In this document: positions 8,502 to 18,171 of the stretch, in pieces
How positions within the stretch are numbered: position 1 is the stretch's first letter
How the letters are laid out: each line of letters opens with the position of its first letter
NCBI GenBank assembly: GCA_025351525.1
Contig: JANXVV010000544.1
Location: 1 to 32,377, forward strand
From: Humisphaera sp.
GTDB taxonomy: Bacteria > Planctomycetota > Phycisphaerae > Tepidisphaerales > Tepidisphaeraceae
Length of the DNA stretch: 32,377 nt
Reading direction: 5' to 3'
Notes under the pieces: generated by a model
Told to the model about the DNA's origin: nothing
Seen by the model: the letters and a program-made list of their open reading frames with translations, nothing else
Database searches by the model: none
Made by a program: the position numbers and the translations under genes

Positions 8502-9449
8502 ATGAGCCAAAAACAGACCATCCTCCGCTTCAAGTTGAACGCCACCGGGAATTCGATGGACATCATGTCCCGTTTTCACCCAGAGGGTAAAACCGTCCTG
8601 AATCGCACGAAATGGCGGGGCAAGGAGCCTCGGTCCTGTGGAGTCACGCGGGTCAACGGACACGCCGGGGGGGCCGTCCCTCACGGCACGATGGTCGTTG
8701 ATCTGGAGGTGTCGTATCGCCCAAAGGGCTGCATCACGTTCGTCGGTGACACCAAATACGATGGTTGGACAGCGATGATGGTGGATCGCATGAAGGACGG
8801 CACGCTGCTCGATGGGCATGGTAAGCACCTCCCCGAAGGCCAGCCGCCCGTCTATCTCCCATTCGAGTTGTACGAGGATATTGAGTTCAACGACCTCGAC
8901 TTCGGCGAGTTCATTGGCGAATCGGTGCTCGAAGGCGTCCGGCATCAGACGTACGACGAAGTGATGAAGGAAATTCACGAACAGACGGAGAAGACCGGGC
9001 GGTTCAACGCTTCGGGATCATCGACGTTCATGGCCCCACGTCGTCAACGGCCGAGCGTGAAGATCGTGCTCTCGAATGCGCCATCCGGCGTTGGCCGCGA
9101 CGGTTTTGGCACGCGGATCATCAACGTCAACAACTTCACTCCGCAGGTACAGCAGGTAGTTCTGGACCACCTGACTGAATTGGTCAACGGCTTCATCGAA
9201 GGACGATACTCGATCAAGAACATCAGCACCGATGATTTCGTGTTCGCGGAGTTGGACGATGTTCTGGTGGACTGCACGCCGAATGAACAGGGTGAGGGTT
9301 CGCGGTTCAATATTCTTCATGAATACGTGCCAAAGACCTTCCTCGAAGATTTGGCGATCAAACTCATGGCAAACTACGAGGTCGAAGTCGGTGTGGTTAA
9401 TGGGCCAAAGGGCGGCCTCGTGCTGAAGCGTGTAACGAAGGGGGACTGA
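8502..9449 (+). CDS. Hypothetical protein
   Basis: ~315-aa ORF from MSQKQTILRFKLN, 22 bp downstream of the NYN gene. No family recognised. Confidence 0.6.
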   Translation: MSQKQTILRFKLNATGNSMDIMSRFHPEGKTVLNRTKWRGKEPRSCGVTRVNGHAGGAVPHGTMVVDLEVSYRPKGCITFVGDTKYDGWTAMMVDRMKDGTLLDGHGKHLPEGQPPVYLPFELYEDIEFNDLDFGEFIGESVLEGVRHQTYDEVMKEIHEQTEKTGRFNASGSSTFMAPRRQRPSVKIVLSNAPSGVGRDGFGTRIINVNNFTPQVQQVVLDHLTELVNGFIEGRYSIKNISTDDFVFAELDDVLVDCTPNEQGEGSRFNILHEYVPKTFLEDLAIKLMANYEVEVGVVNGPKGGLVLKRVTKGD

Positions 9450-9579
9450 GCGCAAGCCTGCGAGTTTGCTGGTCGCGCTCCCCTGTGTCGTCCGTGTTGC
9501 CCCAGTGCATCTGGGGATCGCGGCGATGTTCTGCACAATCGCGCCCGTTGTGCTCCCGAGTGATCGGGATGTGCTGTAA

Positions 9580-12570
9580 TCACGTCGCCGCACCCGGCGA
9601 CTGAAAATGCTCAAACACCTTCTTCATCATCCACTCCATCGCCACGGCCCGTAGCTGCTCGTTGGAGGCAAATTGCGATGAGATGCCCTCATTGCGCTCC
9701 ATTCGCGCAACGAACGCAGCCATTGCCTTGGGATCGAAGGCGTAGCGAAACTGCTCGATGTTGTTGCTGCGGGCCTGATCGGCAAGCTGCTGATCGTTTG
9801 TCAGATCGCCCACGACCTGATCAAACAGAAGTTGATCTTCGGGTTTGAAATCCGTCCCGAACTTTTCGTTCAGGACATTCACGATTTCCGACAGCCTGAC
9901 CAAATCCTCTTCCTTGGCACGGCCAGTGCCCACGTCCGTGGGGCCGGAAACAGTGGCCGTCTCGCCAGCCGCCAACGACGTGGAACCCTCAAAGGTCTTG
10001 TTCAGACGGAAGTACGCAAGCTTTACCTCGTCGTCGATGCGCACCGGGCCGCCGTTGTCGATCTCAAGCTTCGTGATCAGCAGCCGTCCGTAAGCATAGA
10101 GCTTTTCCAGATCGGCATCTCGAAAATCCACCATCTGGGACAAGAACGCATAGAGCCGCAGGTACTGGCCCAATTGATGTCGAAAATCCACCTGCCGTTC
10201 TTCTGGCTCGGCATTGAACCTCGCCACAGCGAGATCAACGTGCTTGTGGAGCATTCCCTTGTCCTGTTCGCGCTGCTTGTCCGCTGATTTGAAGAAGACC
10301 TTGGCGAAGTCCTCGACCTCCTGCCTCCAATAAATCTGGAAGGCATCCAGCTTGTGCTTCAGAACGTACAGCAGGTTGGGGTCTACGCGCTGTTCGACCT
10401 TCGTCTGGTCGTAATAGGGCTTGAACGACTCCTTGATCTCTTCGGCCTCATTCACGAAGTCCAGCACGAACGTGTCCTCTTTACCGCTGGCCGTCCTGTT
10501 GAGGCGGGAGAGCGTCTGAACGGCTTGCAGCCCTTCGAGCTTCTTGTCCACGTACATGGTGTGGAGCAGTGGCTGGTCGAAGCCGGTCTGATATTTCTCG
10601 GCCACCAGAAGGAGTTGGTATTGATCGCTGTCGAACTTCTTCGGAAGCTCCTTCTCACCAAAGCCGTTCATGCCGGCTTCGGTGTAGTCGGTCTCCCCAT
10701 CCGTGACCGTTCCCGAGAAGGCCACCAGCGCCTTCGTATCGTGATACCCCTTCTCCCTCAGGTACTTGTCGCATGCCAGCTTGTACCTGACGGCATGCAG
10801 CCGGGAGCGGGTGACGACCATCGCCTTCGCTTTACCACCGATGTTCTGGCGGGTGAAATTTCGGAAGTGCTCGATGATCACCTCGGTCTTCTGCGCCAGA
10901 TTGTGAGGATGAAGACTGACGAACCGGGCCACCGCCTGTGTCGCTCTGGCTCGTTCCATCTCAGGATCATCCTGAATCGCCTTCGCCAGCCGGTAGTAGG
11001 TCTTGTAGGTCGTGTAGTTCTTCAGCACATCCAGAATAAAGCCTTCTTCGATGGCCTGTCGCATCGAATACAGATGGAACGGCTGTGGTTTGCCATCTGG
11101 ATCGTTGTGCCCAAACAGTTCCAGCGTCTTGTGTTTTGGCGTGGCGGTGAAGGCAAAGTAGCTCAGGTTCTTCTGGGGGCCACGGACTCGCATGGCCCTC
11201 AGGATTTCCTCTTCGGCAGCGTTCTCGGTCGGGTCGATTTCCTTCTCGGCCTCCTCCGCCTCCTCCAGATTGGCCGCAGCCAAGGCGTTCTTGATCCCCT
11301 GCGCCGACTCGCTCCCCTGCGACGAGTGCGCCTCGTCAACGATGATCCCGTAACGGCGCTTGGGCAGGTCTTTGATCTTGTCCAGCACATGCGGGAACTT
11401 TTGCAGGGTGGTGATGATCACCCGTGAACCAGCCCGGATCGCATCCGCCAGTTGGCTGGAGTTCTCGTCGATCTTCTGCACGATCCCCTGTTTGTGCTCA
11501 AACTGATAGATCGTGTCCTGCAACTGCTTATCCAGCACCCTACGATCCGTAATGACGATGATCGAGTCGAACACGAGCTTGTCCTGATCATCATGCAGGT
11601 TCGACAGCCGGTGGGCCAACCACGCGATGGAGTTGCTCTTCCCGCTGCCGGCACTGTGCTGAATCAGGTAGTTCGTTCCGGGGCCATCCAGTTTTGCGGC
11701 CGCCAGAAGTTTTCGCACGCAATCAAGTTGGTGATAGCGTGGAAAGACCAACGTTTCCTTCTGAATCCGCTGGCCGTTCTTGATCTCTTCCTTCACCTCC
11801 AGATGAACAAACCGGGCGAGGATGTCCAGCCAGCTATCCCGCTCCCAGACCTGCTCCCACAGGTACGCCGTCTTCCAACCGGAGACCGGGTTCTCCGGGT
11901 TCCCCTTGCCGCCGTTGCGTCCCTTGTTGAACGGCAGGAAGAACGTGTTCTTCCCAGCCAGACGGGTCGTCATGTAAACGGCATCGGGATCGACGGCGAA
12001 ATGAACCAATGCCCGCTTTTTGAACTGGAGCAGTGGCTCCCTCTGATCACGATCTTCACGGTACTGCCGAAGCGCATGTTCCACAGTCTGGTGAGTGAAT
12101 GGGTTCTTCAATTCCGCCGTCGCCACCGGCAGCCCGTTCACGCTGAGCAGCACGTCGATAGATAGCTTCGGGTTCTTCTCACTGAAATGCACCTGCCGTG
12201 TGAAGGTCAGGATGTTCTGACTGTAAAGCTCCAGTGTTTCGGGATTCAGGCCGCTGGCCGGTTTGAAGTGGGCAAGCCGCAATTTGACGCCTCGGTCCAT
12301 CACGCCGTGGCGGATGCAATCCAACATGCCACGGCCATCCAGATCACGGGCGATGGTCTGGATCACCTTCGCCCCAGCATCATTGCCATAAACGCCCTCC
12401 AGTCTGGCCCACTCCTTGGGCTGCGAGGTCTTTAGGAACTGAATGAGCATCTTGGCGTCGAGGGCGATCTTGGGATCGAAATCGGCCGGATCACCCTTGG
12501 TGTACCCGTGCGCCAGCAGGTGCGATTCAATGGCCTGCTCAAAGCCCTTCTCGGAGTGATCCACGGGCAT
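9580..12570 (-). CDS. hsdR: Type I restriction enzyme, R subunit
   Basis: N-terminal nuclease-like region (IDVLLSVNGLPVATAELKNP), Walker A HSAGSGKSNSIAWLAH, IIVDEAHSSQ, FTATPKHKTLELFG, TGFDQPLLHTMYVDKKL. Confidence 0.93.
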   Translation of the reverse strand: MPVDHSEKGFEQAIESHLLAHGYTKGDPADFDPKIALDAKMLIQFLKTSQPKEWARLEGVYGNDAGAKVIQTIARDLDGRGMLDCIRHGVMDRGVKLRLAHFKPASGLNPETLELYSQNILTFTRQVHFSEKNPKLSIDVLLSVNGLPVATAELKNPFTHQTVEHALRQYREDRDQREPLLQFKKRALVHFAVDPDAVYMTTRLAGKNTFFLPFNKGRNGGKGNPENPVSGWKTAYLWEQVWERDSWLDILARFVHLEVKEEIKNGQRIQKETLVFPRYHQLDCVRKLLAAAKLDGPGTNYLIQHSAGSGKSNSIAWLAHRLSNLHDDQDKLVFDSIIVITDRRVLDKQLQDTIYQFEHKQGIVQKIDENSSQLADAIRAGSRVIITTLQKFPHVLDKIKDLPKRRYGIIVDEAHSSQGSESAQGIKNALAAANLEEAEEAEKEIDPTENAAEEEILRAMRVRGPQKNLSYFAFTATPKHKTLELFGHNDPDGKPQPFHLYSMRQAIEEGFILDVLKNYTTYKTYYRLAKAIQDDPEMERARATQAVARFVSLHPHNLAQKTEVIIEHFRNFTRQNIGGKAKAMVVTRSRLHAVRYKLACDKYLREKGYHDTKALVAFSGTVTDGETDYTEAGMNGFGEKELPKKFDSDQYQLLLVAEKYQTGFDQPLLHTMYVDKKLEGLQAVQTLSRLNRTASGKEDTFVLDFVNEAEEIKESFKPYYDQTKVEQRVDPNLLYVLKHKLDAFQIYWRQEVEDFAKVFFKSADKQREQDKGMLHKHVDLAVARFNAEPEERQVDFRHQLGQYLRLYAFLSQMVDFRDADLEKLYAYGRLLITKLEIDNGGPVRIDDEVKLAYFRLNKTFEGSTSLAAGETATVSGPTDVGTGRAKEEDLVRLSEIVNVLNEKFGTDFKPEDQLLFDQVVGDLTNDQQLADQARSNNIEQFRYAFDPKAMAAFVARMERNEGISSQFASNEQLRAVAMEWMMKKVFEHFQSPGAAT

Positions 12571-12571
12571 G

Positions 12572-14443
12572 TCATTCTCCTCGATGCAAAGTGGGCTGAC
12601 CGAAGCCGTAGGGAACCAAGCCCTTCGTCCTCATCCAGTCGAGTGCTTTGAACCACCGCTCTGACGAAATCCGCTTCTTGGATTCATCCCAATTAGTGAG
12701 GACATCATTCACGATCTTGGCATCATCGAACGGAACTTTCTGAATGATGAAGTCATTCCACACCGCATACAGGGTCGCCACGATTTCTGCCTGCTCCGTC
12801 GTCATAGGCTTCAGGATGTTCACCAGTGCTGTGAACTTCTCCTCGAACGGCCCCCAGTAAGTGCCGAAGTAGGTCCGATGGCCGCCAACCTTCTCCAGTG
12901 CCTGAAACGACATGCGCCCGTCATGTCGAAATGGCTTGTACCAGCGTGATCGTTCAAGCTGGCTCTCGACCGAGCGGATCAACTGGTTATCAAATGGACC
13001 GGCTGCCGCACGACGATATTTGCTTCCGATCTCGGGAAGACCCAGATGATGCTCTGCGAGAAAAAGCGCCTTCTGGAATTTGATCTGGCCGAAGGTCTCA
13101 TGTGCGTGCAATCGGTCCACAATTTCGGCTGCGAGAACGGTTCTCCTGAAGTAAGGGTTTGCTTTGACTTTATGGGTTGATATTGGAACCGCCTCCTGCA
13201 CAATTATCATTCCAGTGACAGCGGACGAGATTAGCGATTGTCGGTATTCAACGAGCATTTCACTATGTCGGGAAACGGTTTCGATAAGCGCATCTAGCTG
13301 GCCCAATCGCCGATCAAGGAAACCGGCAATGGCTTGCTGCTCGTCAAGAGGAGGCTTTGAAATCGTAATTCGGTGCAGGTGATTGCGGTTTACACCCGGA
13401 ACCGCAGACTTATCCGAATCACTTGTGTACGGAATTGTCATCAGAAGGTAATACGCAAAACGAGGATGGTTGCCTTTGAAATCAACGACATACAATGTCG
13501 TGTTGAGAGGCCAATAGTCTGTATCGACGTAGAATACATCACCAATCGTGCCGTAGCGCCCAGTAATAACGCCCGGCCCTTTCGCCTTGGTCACGTTGTG
13601 CGTTCCTGAAATGCCCGCCGAGGAAATAATGGGAATATTGCCTGCACGCCTATCTTGCTGGGGCAAGTCGTGACCACGTTGAAGTTGAAGAAATCGTCCG
13701 AGATTTTGAATCGTCCAGTGCGCGGGCGTAGAACCAACCCAAGGAACCTGTGAATCGTTCATGGAGACGTTGCAGTTCAGCCCTTGTGTGACGGCGCATT
13801 GAATCATGGCTTTTCGTTTTTCACTGAGCACCTCGATCAATCGTCGCTTCTTGGCTATGAGTTGGTCGATCTGCGCCGTCTTGCGGTCCAGAAACGCAGC
13901 GATGGCCCGCTGCTCAGAAAGGGGAGGGACTGGAAAGAGCGCATTCGTTATATCGTCAGTGCTGAGACCATATCGGGTGATGCCGTTCGCCGAAACCCGG
14001 AACTGATCGGCCAGACCTTCAGCGGCAAATGCTCGGAAGAGATAGCCTCCAAAACTGACATCTGACTTCGGCCGAATGTGGGCAAGGTGGTATCCGCACA
14101 CCACACCATCCAGATCAACGGGTACGAACGCAGGAACGGCGATGTCGCTCCATTCTTCTGAGTCCTTGGTGATCAGAACATCGCCTGCCTTCAGCGTGAA
14201 TGTGGCGATCTGGCTGGCGGTGGCGGTAGCCTCCATGAAGGTCATGTTAGATGTGATGAAGTCGTTCTTGTACACATCGACGTAATTGCAAAGCCGGACG
14301 GCCTGTTCACCCTCAACGGTTTTCTTGTCCACATTGCTGGGCCGGACAGTAGCGACCCACTTGAGCTTCTTGATCTCCCAATGGGAAGGGACATCAAGCG
14401 TCCAAGGCAGGCCGATGGTCTTGTACGGGGGAGCCGATTTCAT
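12572..14443 (-). CDS. hsdS: Type I restriction enzyme, S subunit with C-terminal extra domain
   Basis: Two target-recognition halves each ending PPLSEQRAIAAFLDRKTAQID / PPLDEQQAIAGFLDRRLGQLD, plus a ~200-aa C-terminal extension. Start overlaps the hsdM stop by 4 bp. Confidence 0.92.
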   Translation of the reverse strand: MKSAPPYKTIGLPWTLDVPSHWEIKKLKWVATVRPSNVDKKTVEGEQAVRLCNYVDVYKNDFITSNMTFMEATATASQIATFTLKAGDVLITKDSEEWSDIAVPAFVPVDLDGVVCGYHLAHIRPKSDVSFGGYLFRAFAAEGLADQFRVSANGITRYGLSTDDITNALFPVPPLSEQRAIAAFLDRKTAQIDQLIAKKRRLIEVLSEKRKAMIQCAVTQGLNCNVSMNDSQVPWVGSTPAHWTIQNLGRFLQLQRGHDLPQQDRRAGNIPIISSAGISGTHNVTKAKGPGVITGRYGTIGDVFYVDTDYWPLNTTLYVVDFKGNHPRFAYYLLMTIPYTSDSDKSAVPGVNRNHLHRITISKPPLDEQQAIAGFLDRRLGQLDALIETVSRHSEMLVEYRQSLISSAVTGMIIVQEAVPISTHKVKANPYFRRTVLAAEIVDRLHAHETFGQIKFQKALFLAEHHLGLPEIGSKYRRAAAGPFDNQLIRSVESQLERSRWYKPFRHDGRMSFQALEKVGGHRTYFGTYWGPFEEKFTALVNILKPMTTEQAEIVATLYAVWNDFIIQKVPFDDAKIVNDVLTNWDESKKRISSERWFKALDWMRTKGLVPYGFGQPTLHRGE

Positions 14444-16365
14444 TCGACGACCCCTTTGAGCATCTCCTGAATCTCATTCTCCAGCATCTTGATCTCGGCC
14501 CCGATCTCCTTCAGGGGCCGCAGAGGCGTATACTGATAGAAGTGCCGGGTGAAAGGAATCTCGTAGCCCTTCTTCGTCTTCTCCTCGTCAATCCACGCAT
14601 CTGGAACATGGGGAAGAACTTCCCGTTTGAAGTAGTCGTGGATGTCTTCCTTCAACGGCACGTTCTCATTATCCCTCAGGTCGGCATCGGGTTCAGGGTT
14701 GCCTTTGGCGTCGGTGCAGATGTCGGCTGCTTCGTCCCGCTCGGACAGGGCTGAAAGGACCGCTTTGAACTGTCTGGGAGTGAGCGTGATCTTCTTGGTC
14801 TTGCAGTGTTCCTTCAGGCACTGGATGAACTCCTCTCGGTTCTTGAAGACTCCTTTCGCGCCCATCGGCTTGAGGGATGCGACAAGCTTCGGATCGTCCA
14901 ACCGGGCGAGGCGATCATCGGATGCCGCGAAGTTCAGGCGTAGTGGGCGCTCGACGGTGAGACGCCAATACCCGAAATCTTCGTTGTCGAAAATCTTGCA
15001 GAACTCACCCTCCTTGAAGTGGCAATATATCTGGGTGATCCGTTTGATCTGCTCCTCGGAAATCTCATTGCGCTTGTTGCCCAAGCTCTTCCGCATCTTG
15101 GTGGAGAAACTGACCGCATTGACGAGTTGGACTTTCCCCTTTCGCTTTCGACTCTTGCGATTGGTCACGATCCAGAGGTAGGTGCTGATGCCGGTGTTGT
15201 AGAAGAGTTGATCTGGCACGGCGACGATGGCCTCCAGCCAGTCGTTCTCGATGATCCATCGTCGGATTTCACTCTCCCCTGATCCGGCCCCACCAGTGAA
15301 CAGAGGAGAGCCGTTGAAGACGATGGACAGCCGTGAGCCGCCATGATCCTGTTTGAACTTCGAGATCATGTGTTGGAGGAACAGGAGCGAGCCATCACTG
15401 ACACGGGGAAGTCCGGCCCCGAAGCGCCCGCTCATGCCGAGGTTCTGGTGCTCGTCGGTGATGTACTGCTCGACCTTCTTCCACTCCACGCCGAACGGGG
15501 GGTTCGAGGCGAAGTAATCGAACTTTTCGCCAGCCAGACCGTCCTGCGTGAAGCTGTTTCCGAACTTGATGTTACTGGCATCCTCGCCCTTGATCAGCAT
15601 GTCACTTTTGCAGATCGCATAGGACTCGGGGTTCAGTTCCTGTCCAAACGTCTTGAGCGTGGCTGACGGATTGAGTTCGTGCAGGTAGTTTTCGGCCACT
15701 GAGAGGATGCCGCCAGTGCCGCACGCCAGATCATAGATGGTGCGGATGATCCCCTTTTTCCGAAGGCCGTCATCGTCTTCGGCGAAGAGAATGTTCACTT
15801 TGAGACGAATTACTTCACGGGGGGTAAAATGTTCGCCTGCTGTTTCGTTGGATTGTTCTGAAAACCGGCGAATCAGTTCCTCGAAGATGTACCCCATCTG
15901 GAGGTTGTTCACGGCGTCGGGGTGCATGTCGATCTCGATGAACTTCGACATCACCATGAATAGCAGATTGCCGGCGTCCAACCGGTCGATCTGATCGCCG
16001 AACTTGAACTTCTCAATGAAGATTTCGCGTGCGTTGGCCGAGAACCCAGTGATGTAATTGTTCAGGTTGGCGGCCAGATGTTCCTGATCACCGAGGAGGG
16101 ACTGGATGGTGAATTTGCTCAGGTTGTAGAAGGACTGGCCTGCCGTCTGGCAGAGGATCATGTCCCTCATCTTCTCGTCGGCGTGCTTCGGTAGCGCCTT
16201 GGCCTTCTCCAGCACCTTGGCCTTCGTTGGCTCCAGCACGCAATCCAGACGCCGCAGGACGGTGAGAGGCAGGATGACCTTGCCGTATTCGGACTGCTTG
16301 AAGTCGCCTCGCAGGAGGTCTGCTACGGACCAGATGAAGCCGACCTTTTCTTGGAAATTGTTCAT
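14440..16365 (-). CDS. hsdM: Type I restriction enzyme, M subunit (N6-adenine MTase)
   Basis: MNNFQEKVGFIWSVADLLRGDFKQSEYGKVILPLTVLRRLD, DLACGTGGILSVAENYL, FASNPPFGVEWKK. ORF extends upstream to 16407. Confidence 0.93.
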   Translation of the reverse strand: MNNFQEKVGFIWSVADLLRGDFKQSEYGKVILPLTVLRRLDCVLEPTKAKVLEKAKALPKHADEKMRDMILCQTAGQSFYNLSKFTIQSLLGDQEHLAANLNNYITGFSANAREIFIEKFKFGDQIDRLDAGNLLFMVMSKFIEIDMHPDAVNNLQMGYIFEELIRRFSEQSNETAGEHFTPREVIRLKVNILFAEDDDGLRKKGIIRTIYDLACGTGGILSVAENYLHELNPSATLKTFGQELNPESYAICKSDMLIKGEDASNIKFGNSFTQDGLAGEKFDYFASNPPFGVEWKKVEQYITDEHQNLGMSGRFGAGLPRVSDGSLLFLQHMISKFKQDHGGSRLSIVFNGSPLFTGGAGSGESEIRRWIIENDWLEAIVAVPDQLFYNTGISTYLWIVTNRKSRKRKGKVQLVNAVSFSTKMRKSLGNKRNEISEEQIKRITQIYCHFKEGEFCKIFDNEDFGYWRLTVERPLRLNFAASDDRLARLDDPKLVASLKPMGAKGVFKNREEFIQCLKEHCKTKKITLTPRQFKAVLSALSERDEAADICTDAKGNPEPDADLRDNENVPLKEDIHDYFKREVLPHVPDAWIDEEKTKKGYEIPFTRHFYQYTPLRPLKEIGAEIKMLENEIQEMLKGVVE

Positions 16366-16561
16366 TCGCAGTCTCGTCGGCGCGATACGGGGCCACGAAT
16401 GGGGCATACACCGGACTCACGCAGTCCAGAAGGTCAAAGTACACCGGGAGGGTTCCTCCACTCCGCGTGATCCGAAGCTCAAAATCGCGCAAGTGAAGAT
16501 TCTACGGGGACGTACATCGGGCGTACAGGGGGATTGGAACGATGGCCGTATGGGGCCGCCG

Positions 16562-16589
16562 AGGCCGCTGACGCCATGTCGTCAGCGGC
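16562..16589. other. Perfect 11-bp inverted repeat between hsdM and the Rep-like gene
   Basis: GGCCGCTGACG-ccatgt-CGTCAGCGGCC; no U-tract on either strand. Confidence 0.6.
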
Positions 16590-16609
16590 CCCGTGACGGG
16601 GGCGGATTG

Positions 16610-17356
16610 TCATCCGCTGGAGTCCGTTCCCTGTGCGGAATTGATGCGATCCGCTGAGAGGATCAGTTCTGCTTCTATCCTCGCTTCCAGCAGTTGTTCA
16701 GGCGTCAAACCGGGGCCATCGTCGATTGGGACGCCAACGAATTCTGAACGACGTGCCTCGCGTCGGTCACGACGTGCCTGCCGAACGATGGGTCGCCAAC
16801 GGTCGAAGGGGTGGTGCAAATGCAGACCAGCGCACTGGGCTGCAAACTCGGCGACAGCATCAGCATCGCGGAAGAATTCTGTCATTGCGCTTTTGACCTG
16901 ATAGCCGACGCGATCTTCCACGTTCGTCTGGGCAATTGCCTTTGCGTAGACCACGAAACTCCCCTTGGTGATTGAGGCCCATCCCGCGATCAACGCCGGC
17001 GTCTCCACCGCTTCAGCCTCAACCACGCAGTGAAGATGGGGACTCCAGCGGGGGCCATGATATGCGTGACCGAGGCCGAGGTTATAGACGCCGCCCACGA
17101 TCTGTCGCCGCCATGCTGCCCTGCGGCGCAACTCTCGAAAACACCTGAGCAGCGTCTGGACCTGTCTCCGCAGGGTCTGGTGGGTCGGCCGGATTGTCAG
17201 GTTGAGTTCCCATAGCCGCTGTTCACCGAAGTGTTGGATCACGTCCTGCTTTAAGATGAAGGCGTTCGTGCAAGAACAGCGCCAGCAATTTCGCTTCTTA
17301 CAGCGGATCACCCATTCCTCGAACACTTTCCGTTGCCGGCTGAAACCCCGGATCAC
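16610..17356 (-). CDS. HUH endonuclease, rolling-circle Rep-like
   Basis: HUH motif WSPHLHCVVEAE, downstream candidate Tyr motif VEDRVGYQVKSAM, N-terminal CKKRNCWRCSC. Proposed GTG start at 17356, overlapping a short leader ORF; the ORF is open upstream to 17524. Confidence 0.7.
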   Translation of the reverse strand: MIRGFSRQRKVFEEWVIRCKKRNCWRCSCTNAFILKQDVIQHFGEQRLWELNLTIRPTHQTLRRQVQTLLRCFRELRRRAAWRRQIVGGVYNLGLGHAYHGPRWSPHLHCVVEAEAVETPALIAGWASITKGSFVVYAKAIAQTNVEDRVGYQVKSAMTEFFRDADAVAEFAAQCAGLHLHHPFDRWRPIVRQARRDRREARRSEFVGVPIDDGPGLTPEQLLEARIEAELILSADRINSAQGTDSSG

Positions 17357-17382
17357 ACGGCGGCAGTCCCGAAGATGCTCAT
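17353..17382 (-). CDS. Candidate 9-aa leader peptide (MSIFGTAAV) for the Rep-like gene
   Basis: AAAGGAG-aaacaa-ATG with near-ideal spacing. The stop TGA overlaps an in-frame GTG of the Rep-like ORF (GTGA). Confidence 0.45.
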   Translation of the reverse strand: MSIFGTAAV

Positions 17383-18171
17383 TTGTTTCTCCTTTAATCA
17401 AGTTAGGGGGAGGACTCTCTTGGCTCCCTTTCGGTACGCTCGCAAGCGTGTGCTGGACAAAATGCGGATCATGGGATACTGATCTCATGTACAAGTCTGA
17501 GGATCGCGTAGACATCGGAATCATTATGCAAGAATCTTTTCACCCGCCTACAGCGGATCGTGCAGCAGCCTGCAAATAAACTGCGTGAATCGTGATTTTG
17601 CGGCCGGACAGTTGATATTGGGCATGGCGACTTGCACCCGGTAGGGCAATGACATACCTATGTAACCTACTTACCACGGTCCCTCGTAGCTGGGATCGGA
17701 ACGAGAGCGTAAGTACAGCTAAAAAACCGACTTGGAGCGGTATCATGGACCCCCATAACCCACTGAATGTCACGGGGCCGGTTTTCGGCCCTCATCCGCA
17801 GGAATCGGACGCCGTTTTCGCCCTCGACCAGATGATCCTTCTCGTGCCGCCCTTGAACCAGTTCAGGGTCTCGATGGGCAGGGAGAGGGGCGCAGAAAGC
17901 ATCGCAGTAGATTCTCCAAAGGAAACGACACTTCCGTTCTCGAAGAATCAGGCATGAACTGGTATGCCACAATGACGAAAGCTGTCCCGATGTCCCGGCC
18001 TCGAAAGCGGCCCGTGAGAAGCCGACCTCCTTTGCCGCCCGCCCCCACGCCTCCAGTGGCAACGGTGGCCCCGCCAACCCCCACAAAGCTACGTCGGCTT
18101 CCTGATGGTGGTTGTCGCGGCTGGCGGCCTCCAGCGAAGGCGGCAGGAATTGGCCGTTGCCGAAGGATTGG

